Of a stretch of DNA of 31,393 nt, positions 25,160 to 31,393 are shown in pieces; positions within the stretch are counted from its first letter, which is position 1, and each line of letters opens with the position of its first letter. The notes under the pieces are model-generated. The model did no database searches, was not told where the DNA came from, and saw only the letters and a program-made list of their open reading frames with translations. The DNA is taken from contig CAMLMM010000015.1 of assembly GCA_946481105.1 (NCBI GenBank), positions 1 through 31,393 on the forward strand, read 5' to 3'. Made by a program: the position numbers and the translations under genes. This DNA is from an uncultured Alphaproteobacteria bacterium (GTDB lineage: Bacteria > Pseudomonadota > Alphaproteobacteria > Micavibrionales > Micavibrionaceae).

Positions 25160-27877
25160 ATGGATGACCTAATTGTCGAATTTTTAACGGAAACCAATGA
25201 AAGCTTGCAGGAACTCGATACTGACCTGCTGAAATTGGAGCAAAATCCAAACGACAAAGACCTGATCTCCAAAATCTTCCGGCTGATGCATACAATTAAA
25301 GGAACATGCGGTTTTCTGGGACTCCCCCGCCTGGAAACAGTCGCCCACCGCGCTGAAAACGTGATGGGACGTTTCCGCGATGGCGACCTTCTCGTAACAC
25401 AGACTTATGTTTCTCTTATTCTTGAATCACTGGACCGTGTCCGCATGATCCTGGGTCATATTGAAGCCAATGGCAGCGAACCGGAAGGTGACGACAATGA
25501 CCTGATTGAAAAACTTGATGCTGTTTACGAAGGCCGCGATACCGCACAGTCCGGGAGCGCGTCCGCGGCTGCATCCGCCCCCGCCGCATCTACGCCTGCG
25601 CCTGCTGCCCCGGCAATTGATCTGAATAACCTTCCTGCAAATCCGACCGAAGCGGAACTCGAAGCTATTTTTGCGGCGACCCCTGGACCCATATCGTCCG
25701 CCCCTGCTCCTGCCGCTCCCGTAGCGCCAACGCCTGCGCCTGCACCTGCTGCCGCAGCGCCAAAGAAAAATGAAGAGTCAAAAGAGGCAGCTGAATCTGC
25801 CGTGGCAAATCAATCACTGCGCGTCAATGTCGATGTACTGGAAAACCTGATGACGATGGTGTCAGAACTGGTTCTGACACGGAACCAATTGCTGCAGATT
25901 GCCCGCGTAGAAAAAGACAACAGCTTCTCAACCCCATTGCAACGTCTCAATCACGTTGTATCCGACCTGCAGGAAGGCGTGATGAAAACACGCATGCAGC
26001 CAATCGGAAACGCCTGGGCCAAGCTGCCGCGCATTATTCGCGACCTGAGCATGGAATTGGGCAAGAAAATTGATCTGGTGATGACGGGTCAGGACACGGA
26101 ACTGGACCGTCAGGTTCTGGATATGATCAAGGACCCGCTGACGCACATGGTGCGTAATTCGGGCGACCACGGAATTGAACCTCCGGCAGATCGTATTAAA
26201 GCCGGCAAAAAAGAAGTCGGAACTATTCACCTGCGTGCCTTCCATGAAGGTGGACACATCATCATCGAAATCGCCGATGATGGTCGCGGGCTCCCTATCG
26301 AAAAAATCAAGAACAAGATTATTCAGAACGGCCTGGCGACCGCCGAAGATGTCGCCAAGATGTCCCAGCAGCAAATTCAGCAATACATCTTTCATGCTGG
26401 TTTCTCGACCGCTGACAAAGTTACATCTGTGTCAGGGCGCGGCGTCGGTATGGACGTTGTGCGGACTAATATTGAGAAAATCGGTGGTTCGATTGAGATG
26501 AAATCAGTGGAAGGTAAAGGGTCTACCTTCTCGATTAAAATTCCACTGACGCTGGCGATTGTTTCGTCCCTGATTGTCGAAGCCTGCAACGAAAGATTTG
26601 CCATTCCGCAGCTGGCCGTACGCGAATTGGTGCTTGTATCGCAGAAATCCGAAAACCGGATTGAAATGATTAAGAATACACCTGTATTCCGCCTGCGGGA
26701 AAAATTACTGCCGCTTGTTTCGCTCGAAGACTTGTTGAAACTCGGGAAAGACAGAGACCGCGCCCCTGCTGAGACACGCTTCGACCATAAATATATTATT
26801 GTTACACAGGTCGGTGGTTATTCTTTTGGTCTGATTGTGGATCAAGTCTACGACACCGAAGAAATTGTTGTGAAACCGGTTGCCAAAATCCTGAAGGACA
26901 TTGAACTGTTCTCTGGGAATACCATTCTCGGTGACGGCAGCGTTATCATGATTCTCGATCCGGGCGGAATTGCGAAGATTACCGGCGAAACCGGCATGGC
27001 TGAAGAAGATAATGCCGGCGCATCCGACAGCTCGCGCCTTACCAGCGAAAGCAAAACTTCGTTGCTGCTTTTTACCGCAGGGCCTGGTGCGCCAAAGGCT
27101 GTCCCACTCTCATTGATATCACGCCTTGAAAATATTGATCTGGCCAGCATCGAACGAACCGACGGGCATATGCTGGTTCAATATCGTGGGACGCTCATGC
27201 CGCTGATACCTTTCAGCGACTTCGTAGAAGTCGGCACCGAAGGATCAAAACCACTGCTTGTTTTTGCCGACCGCGGCAAGAGTGTCGGCATTATCGTTGA
27301 CTCTATCGTGGATATCCGCGAAGAGGCTATCGATGTTCAGGTGAATGCCAATAAACCTGGACTGGTTGGCAGTGCCATTATTTCCGGCAAAGCCACCGAA
27401 ATCATCGAAGTCATGTACTACCTGAACAGCGTTCATGGCGACTGGTTCAAAGACCACGGGGATGAGCCATTTTTGGCCAAAACTTCGCAGGAAGGCCCTC
27501 GCCGCATCCTGCTGGTCGACGACAGTCCTTTCTTCCGTAACATGCTCTGCCCGGTTCTAACTGTGGCTGGATACGAAGTGACGGCCGTTGACAGCCCGAT
27601 TAAGGCTCTTGCGCTTTCGGATGCCGGTGAAAAATTTGATCTTATCCTCTCGGATATCGAAATGCCGGAAATGAACGGATATGATTTTGCTTCCAAAGTC
27701 CGCTCGGGCGGTGAATGGCAAATGACCCCTATGGTCGCATTGACATCACACTCGACGCCGGAAGATATTGATCACGGTTATAAAATGGGCTTCGACCGGT
27801 ATATTGCGAAATTCGATCGCGAAACACTGCTTGACACCATTACCCGTACATTGGCTTTAGGAGGCCATCAGGCATGA
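25160..27877 (+). CDS. cheA: Hybrid chemotaxis histidine kinase CheA with C-terminal receiver
   Basis: Central kinase of chemotaxis; it autophosphorylates on the Hpt histidine and passes phosphate to CheY and CheB. The domains of this 905-residue protein run in order. Hpt comes first (1-110, His44 in LMHTIKGTCGFLG), then an Ala/Pro-rich linker (about 130-215) in place of a recognisable P2. The P3 dimerisation helices follow (about 220-290), then the P4 ATPase with MVRNSGDHGIEPP and ADDGRGLPIEKI. Next come two CheW-like regions (about 470-610 and 635-760) and a receiver (780-905) with acceptor Asp832, Thr862 and Lys884. The second CheW-like region and receiver make it longer than enterobacterial CheA. 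GGGGATC lies upstream of the ATG. cheW overlaps by 4 bp. Confidence 0.96.
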   Translation: MDDLIVEFLTETNESLQELDTDLLKLEQNPNDKDLISKIFRLMHTIKGTCGFLGLPRLETVAHRAENVMGRFRDGDLLVTQTYVSLILESLDRVRMILGHIEANGSEPEGDDNDLIEKLDAVYEGRDTAQSGSASAAASAPAASTPAPAAPAIDLNNLPANPTEAELEAIFAATPGPISSAPAPAAPVAPTPAPAPAAAAPKKNEESKEAAESAVANQSLRVNVDVLENLMTMVSELVLTRNQLLQIARVEKDNSFSTPLQRLNHVVSDLQEGVMKTRMQPIGNAWAKLPRIIRDLSMELGKKIDLVMTGQDTELDRQVLDMIKDPLTHMVRNSGDHGIEPPADRIKAGKKEVGTIHLRAFHEGGHIIIEIADDGRGLPIEKIKNKIIQNGLATAEDVAKMSQQQIQQYIFHAGFSTADKVTSVSGRGVGMDVVRTNIEKIGGSIEMKSVEGKGSTFSIKIPLTLAIVSSLIVEACNERFAIPQLAVRELVLVSQKSENRIEMIKNTPVFRLREKLLPLVSLEDLLKLGKDRDRAPAETRFDHKYIIVTQVGGYSFGLIVDQVYDTEEIVVKPVAKILKDIELFSGNTILGDGSVIMILDPGGIAKITGETGMAEEDNAGASDSSRLTSESKTSLLLFTAGPGAPKAVPLSLISRLENIDLASIERTDGHMLVQYRGTLMPLIPFSDFVEVGTEGSKPLLVFADRGKSVGIIVDSIVDIREEAIDVQVNANKPGLVGSAIISGKATEIIEVMYYLNSVHGDWFKDHGDEPFLAKTSQEGPRRILLVDDSPFFRNMLCPVLTVAGYEVTAVDSPIKALALSDAGEKFDLILSDIEMPEMNGYDFASKVRSGGEWQMTPMVALTSHSTPEDIDHGYKMGFDRYIAKFDRETLLDTITRTLALGGHQA

Positions 27878-28365
27878 GCGAACTAACCCATACTATCGAG
27901 GCTGCAAAACAGGCGGATATGTCCCATGTTGACAGCAAGGATTTTCTGACCATCCGTGTGGATAACCAGATGTTTGGCATCCCCATCCTGCAGGTACAGG
28001 ATGTCTTAGGCGAACTGAAAGTCACGAACATTCCTTTGGCTCCACCCCAGGTATGTGGCGCGCTAAACCTGCGCGGGCGCATTGTGACGGCTATTGATGT
28101 GCGTAAATGCCTTGGCCTGCCCCCGCTGGAAAATATAGAAAACCGCATGAGCGTCGTCGTCATGCACGAGGATGAGCTTTACAGCCTGATAATCGATAAT
28201 GTTGGTGATGTACTGACTCTAGCCAGCAAGGATTATGAGCAAAATCCGGCGACCCTCGACCTGATGTGGCGTTCTGTATCAATGGGGGTATACCGCCTCA
28301 ACGGACAAATCCTTGTTATCCTTGATGTACCCAAGCTTCTTTTGTCACTGCAGCGTCCCAATTAG
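27874..28365 (+). CDS. cheW: Chemotaxis coupling protein CheW
   Basis: Adaptor joining chemoreceptors to CheA at the inner-membrane signalling arrays. The 163 residues form one CheW domain: FLTIRVDNQMFGIPILQVQDVLGELKVTNIP, then the strongly conserved NLRGRIVTAIDVRKCLGLPP and YSLIIDNVGDVLTL. The last part, YRLNGQILVILDVPKLL, closes the fold. Its ATG overlaps the cheA stop (ATGA), so both are translated from one message. The length is ordinary for a stand-alone CheW. Confidence 0.96.
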   Translation: MSELTHTIEAAKQADMSHVDSKDFLTIRVDNQMFGIPILQVQDVLGELKVTNIPLAPPQVCGALNLRGRIVTAIDVRKCLGLPPLENIENRMSVVVMHEDELYSLIIDNVGDVLTLASKDYEQNPATLDLMWRSVSMGVYRLNGQILVILDVPKLLLSLQRPN

Positions 28366-28424
28366 CTTTAGAGACACTTCTTTAACCGATTTCGTCTAAA
28401 TTACTCTCCAGAGGAGATTCAATT

Positions 28425-28796
28425 ATGAGTGTATGTCTTGTTGTTGACGATAGCCGCGTGGTCCGTAAAGTTGCCCGCCGTATTATTGAGGAATTAGGAT
28501 TCACCTGCGAAGAAGCGGAAGATGGGCAGCAAGCTTATACTTTCTGTTCCGGTAAAATGCCAGAGGCCATTCTTTTGGACTGGAACATGCCAGTCATGAG
28601 CGGCATTGAGTTCCTGGAAAAACTACGCTCGATGCCGCGTGGCGATTTCCCCAAAGTCGTGTTCTGCACGACAGAAAACGATATGTCGCATATTCAGCGC
28701 GCGATGGTGGCAGGTGCCAACGAATACATTATGAAACCTTTCGACACTGAAATTATCAAATCGAAATTCATTCAGATTGGCTTGCTAGACGATTAA
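28425..28796 (+). CDS. cheY: CheY-type single-domain response regulator
   Basis: Single receiver domain of 123 residues that carries the phosphoryl signal from CheA, probably to the flagellar motor. The active site is intact: Asp8-Asp9 (LVVDDSR), phospho-acceptor Asp52 (LLDWNMPVMSG), Thr in VFCTTEN and Lys in YIMKPFD. The gene lies 59 bp after cheW with a strong AGAGGAGA ribosome binding site, inside the che operon. Motor binding cannot be shown from sequence; with no CheZ, the receiver on CheA may serve as phosphate sink. Confidence 0.94.
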   Translation: MSVCLVVDDSRVVRKVARRIIEELGFTCEEAEDGQQAYTFCSGKMPEAILLDWNMPVMSGIEFLEKLRSMPRGDFPKVVFCTTENDMSHIQRAMVAGANEYIMKPFDTEIIKSKFIQIGLLDD

Positions 28797-28835
28797 CGCC
28801 GCTTGTCCGCAACAACTCACGTTCCTGAGTAATAC

Positions 28836-30023
28836 ATGCCTACATCCCTATCATCTTCCAAGAATCCGATAAAAGTCATGGTTGTTGATGACTCCGTGGT
28901 GATACGGGGATTCATTACAAAATTTCTTGAACCTTTAGATGATATCGAAGTAACCAGCATTGCGCAGAACGGCCAGATTGCCGTCGCCAATCTCCTCAAA
29001 AAGCAACACGATATTATTCTCCTGGACGTGGAAATGCCGGTAATGGATGGCCTTACCACCATTCCTAAATTATTGGATGCACAGCCTGGCATTAAAATTA
29101 TCATGTGCTCCACCTTGACGACCGAAAACGCGGAAACATCCCTGCGCGCTTTGGCTCTGGGTGCAGTTGAATGTATTGCTAAGCCCACCAGCACCCAGGA
29201 ACTTTCAAAAGACGGCTTTAGTGATACTATCATCCGTACCATTCGTGAAATTGCGGGGAGCAATGTATCGGCGCTCGCTTCACAGATACAACCACGCCCA
29301 GGTATGCCCGCGCGTCCCGGTACAACAACCCCACCGGCTGCACGTGGTCCCGCTACGCGCCCGCCAGTTCCGCCTGGTACACCACCAAAGCTTATTATTA
29401 ACGAACGTCAGGTTAAACTCCGCAGTCCAAATGAGGGCTTTGCCGGTAAACCGGAGCTTCTGGCCATCGGAAGTTCGACCGGCGGGCCGAATGCTTTATT
29501 CAAATTATTGGGGACGCTTCGCGGAATTGATGTCCCTGTTATTATTACCCAGCATATGCCACCCACCTTCACCCGTATTCTGGCCCAGCATATTCAACAA
29601 CAGACAGGCCTAAGCGCCGTTGAGGTAGAAGACGGCATGCCCCTGGTGGCGGGCCGCATTCATGTGGCGCGCGGCGGGTACCACCTGTTAGTGGAGCGCA
29701 AAGGAGCGACCGCAGTCATTCGGACCGACGAAGGCCCTATGGAAAATTTTTGCCGCCCGGCGGTCGATCCTATGCTCCGCAGTGCCGCTAAAGTATTTGG
29801 CAATAAGGTTATGGCCGTTATTCTGACCGGCATGGGGTCTGACGGGATGCTTGGTGCTCGCGATATCGTGGCCGCTGGCGGCCGGGTTATTGCGCAGGAT
29901 GCCGCCACAAGCGTTGTCTGGGGTATGCCGGGGGCTGCCGCCTCAGACGGCACCTGTACCGCAGTATTACCATTAGATGAGATCGGGCCATGGCTGCGAA
30001 AATCATCCTTGCGTCTACCATAG
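28836..30023 (+). CDS. cheB: Chemotaxis response regulator protein-glutamate methylesterase
   Basis: Adaptation enzyme that removes methyl groups from receptor glutamates and deamidates glutamines. The 395 residues comprise an N-terminal receiver (about 10-130; Asp64 acceptor in LLDVEMPVMDG, Lys in CIAKPTS), a Pro-rich linker of about 50 residues, and the C-terminal esterase. The esterase shows its serine in AIGSSTGGPNALFK, histidine in ITQHMPPTF and aspartate in TGMGSDGMLGARD. Length is slightly above the common 350-370 because of the linker. It follows cheY by 39 bp and precedes cheR by 21 bp. Confidence 0.96.
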   Translation: MPTSLSSSKNPIKVMVVDDSVVIRGFITKFLEPLDDIEVTSIAQNGQIAVANLLKKQHDIILLDVEMPVMDGLTTIPKLLDAQPGIKIIMCSTLTTENAETSLRALALGAVECIAKPTSTQELSKDGFSDTIIRTIREIAGSNVSALASQIQPRPGMPARPGTTTPPAARGPATRPPVPPGTPPKLIINERQVKLRSPNEGFAGKPELLAIGSSTGGPNALFKLLGTLRGIDVPVIITQHMPPTFTRILAQHIQQQTGLSAVEVEDGMPLVAGRIHVARGGYHLLVERKGATAVIRTDEGPMENFCRPAVDPMLRSAAKVFGNKVMAVILTGMGSDGMLGARDIVAAGGRVIAQDAATSVVWGMPGAAASDGTCTAVLPLDEIGPWLRKSSLRLP

Positions 30024-30044
30024 GGAAAAGGATACAAAAACACC

Positions 30045-30947
30045 ATGAAAGTCGCCGATTTTGAACTCTACAGATCCCTGCTCTATGATAAATCAGGTCT
30101 GGTTGTTACACCGGATAAATCCTACCTGCTGGATTCGCGGCTGACCCCCATTGCCAAAAAATGGAATTTCCCATCGCTTGATGTTATGACGCTGCAGCTG
30201 CGCGCCATTCCCGATCCCAAGCTGGTTAAAGATATCGTCGAAGCCATGACGACGAATGAAACGTCTTTCTTCCGTGACAATAAGCCTTTCCAATTATTTC
30301 AGGATACTATCCTGCCACATCTGATGGAGAAGCGCGCTTCACGTAAGGTTATACGCATCTGGTGCGCGGCATCCTCAAGCGGACAGGAACCTTATTCCCT
30401 GGCGATGATTCTGAAGGAAAAAGAAGCCCAGATGAAAGGCTGGCGGTTTGAAATCATCGCCACCGATCTTTCTGAAGAAATTCTCGATCAGGCCCGCAAA
30501 GGCGTTTACAGCCAGTTTGAAGTTCAGCGCGGATTGCCAATTCAATATCTGATGAAATATTTTACCCAGGTTGGCGACACTTGGCAGTTGAAAGACGAAA
30601 TCCGCAACATGGTCAAGTATTCGACATTCAATCTGCTCGATGATATGGGCCGGATGGGAATGCACGATGTCATATTCTGCCGTAACGTCCTGATCTATTT
30701 TGACGAAAAAACCAAGGGACAAATCCTTGAAAAACTGGCCAAGCAGCTCGAAAATGACGGTTTCCTGCTGATGGGTGGCGCCGAAAGCGTTCTCGGCATA
30801 ACCGATAAATTCACCCTGATGCCCGAAAAGCGAGGCCTGTATATAAAGCCGGGCGGGGTTCCAGCGGCCAAAGCGCCCGCCGGATCGGTATCGGCACCCA
30901 CATCTATTGCATCGACGCTCACGGCGGGCCTTTTCAAACGCCCTTAA
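30045..30947 (+). CDS. cheR: Chemotaxis protein methyltransferase CheR
   Basis: Adaptation enzyme that methylates receptor glutamates using S-adenosylmethionine. The 300 residues have an N-terminal helical domain (about 1-75) with the MTTNETSFFRD motif. The SAM-binding fold follows, with IRIWCAASSSGQEPYSLAM, EIIATDLSEEILDQARKGVYS and the VIFCRNVLIYFD signature. The last 25 or so residues are a low-complexity Ala/Pro/Ser tail. No receptor-tethering pentapeptide-binding insertion can be judged by eye. It is the last gene of the che operon; AAAAGGA lies upstream of the ATG. purH begins 42 bp later. Confidence 0.96.
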   Translation: MKVADFELYRSLLYDKSGLVVTPDKSYLLDSRLTPIAKKWNFPSLDVMTLQLRAIPDPKLVKDIVEAMTTNETSFFRDNKPFQLFQDTILPHLMEKRASRKVIRIWCAASSSGQEPYSLAMILKEKEAQMKGWRFEIIATDLSEEILDQARKGVYSQFEVQRGLPIQYLMKYFTQVGDTWQLKDEIRNMVKYSTFNLLDDMGRMGMHDVIFCRNVLIYFDEKTKGQILEKLAKQLENDGFLLMGGAESVLGITDKFTLMPEKRGLYIKPGGVPAAKAPAGSVSAPTSIASTLTAGLFKRP

Positions 30948-30960
30948 TCTGGTTACAACA

Positions 30961-30989
30961 GGCTATTCTCACTTTTATAAGGAATAGCC
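30961..30989 (+). promoter_or_regulatory. Hairpin abutting the purH start codon
   Basis: GGCTATTC (30961-30968) and GAATAGCC (30982-30989) form a perfect 8-bp inverted repeat with a 13-base loop. The 3' arm covers the last bases of the AAGGA ribosome binding site (30979-30983) and ends one base before the ATG, so folding would hinder initiation on purH. Confidence 0.5.
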
Positions 30990-31393
30990 ATGTCCGTCGT
31001 TGCCAAACCGCGTATGTCCCCCCGCCCCGACCGTGTGTCGGTCAAAACAGCTTTGCTGTCCGTATCGGATAAAAACGGCTTGCTGGAGTTTGCACAGGCA
31101 TTGGTAAAATCAGGTGTCAAAATTCTTTCAACAGGCGGCACAGCCAAAACGCTGCGTGAAGCCGGATTGAATGTCACCGATGTATCCGATCATACAGGAT
31201 TCCCCGAAATCATGGATGGCCGCGTGAAGACTCTCCACCCGAAAGTTCATGGCGGCCTCCTTGCCCGCCGCGACGATGCTGACCACGTTGCCGCCATGCA
31301 GGCGCAAAATATCGAAGGCATCGATCTGCTGGTCGTCAACCTCTACCCCTTCCGTGAAACAGTTGCCAAAGGTGGTGACTATGATATGTGCGT
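30990..31393 (+). CDS. purH: Bifunctional purine biosynthesis protein PurH, N-terminal part (cut by window end)
   Basis: Enzyme for the last two steps of IMP synthesis: AICAR formyltransferase (C-terminal) and IMP cyclohydrolase (N-terminal). Only about 134 codons lie in the window, with no stop; all belong to the cyclohydrolase, MGS-like domain. The reading frame begins [20 protein letters not shown] and continues [34 protein letters not shown] and the diagnostic [18 protein letters not shown], then [15 protein letters not shown] 30990 has AAGGA at 30979-30983. The first 17 or so residues extend beyond many homologues. The truncation is only the edge of the window. Confidence 0.93.
   Translation, partial: MSVVAKPRMSPRPDRVSVKTALLSVSDKNGLLEFAQALVKSGVKILSTGGTAKTLREAGLNVTDVSDHTGFPEIMDGRVKTLHPKVHGGLLARRDDADHVAAMQAQNIEGIDLLVVNLYPFRETVAKGGDYDMC

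Noticed and set aside
25540..25800. Repetitive GCx/CCx-rich stretch resembling a DNA repeat
   Set aside because: It is the Ala/Pro linker of CheA; the repetition is at the protein level and not a mobile or CRISPR repeat.
25928..26395. 155-codon open frame on the minus strand inside cheA
   Set aside because: It is opposite the conserved P3/P4 domains of cheA; no motif or promoter.

Overview
The window looks like a moderately GC (roughly half) alphaproteobacterial chromosome. The signs are a split transhydrogenase alpha subunit (PntAA plus PntAB), an MbfA-type ferritin/VIT iron protein, a long 41-residue L36, a ubiquinone-type FAD hydroxylase, a CheA with a fused receiver domain, and CtrA-like motifs. 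The overall look recalls Micavibrio/Rhodospirillales-like lineages, but this is inference and no species is claimed. No tRNA, rRNA, IS element, prophage or CRISPR array was seen. Most of the window is core housekeeping sequence, densely packed on both strands.

Layout: (1) 42-3307, potassium transporter Kup meeting an HD-domain protein tail to tail. (2) 3339-7814, a leftward series mrp > HAD phosphatase, then acpP > fabF > mltG > HD protein, covering Fe-S carrier, fatty-acid synthesis and peptidoglycan functions. (3) 7884-10212, rightward hflK-hflC with a strong terminator, then a 74-aa orphan. (4) 10217-14110, leftward pntAA-pntAB-pntB and an EAL-domain protein. (5) 14291-15609, rpmJ and a solitary mreB. 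(6) 15606-19544, a redox/iron block: leftward yceI > WrbA-like flavoprotein > UbiH-family hydroxylase > mbfA, with a divergent HxlR-type regulator and a perfect palindromic operator. (7) 19547-22889, leftward dapA > smpB and a divergent soluble lytic transglycosylase. (8) 22989-30947, signalling: a LuxR-type response regulator, a small DHp-receiver protein with no ATPase domain, an orphan 167-aa gene, and a cheA-cheW-cheY-cheB-cheR operon. (9) From 30990, the start of purH, cut by the window edge.

How the genes work together: the che operon encodes a full phosphorelay and adaptation set but no receptor, CheD or CheZ. The HxlR/YceI/WrbA-like group reads as a quinone or electrophile stress module next to a ubiquinone-type hydroxylase and an iron-handling membrane protein. 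MltG and Slt (peptidoglycan lysis), MreB (cell shape) and DapA (diaminopimelate) give a cell-wall theme scattered through the window.

No wholly new multi-gene system stands out. The best leads are the ATPase-less DHp-receiver protein coupled to a LuxR regulator, the HxlR redox module with its operator, CtrA-like motifs before cheA and the EAL gene, a hairpin abutting the purH start codon, and the fact that all five convergent gene junctions have overlapping or nearly touching stop codons.
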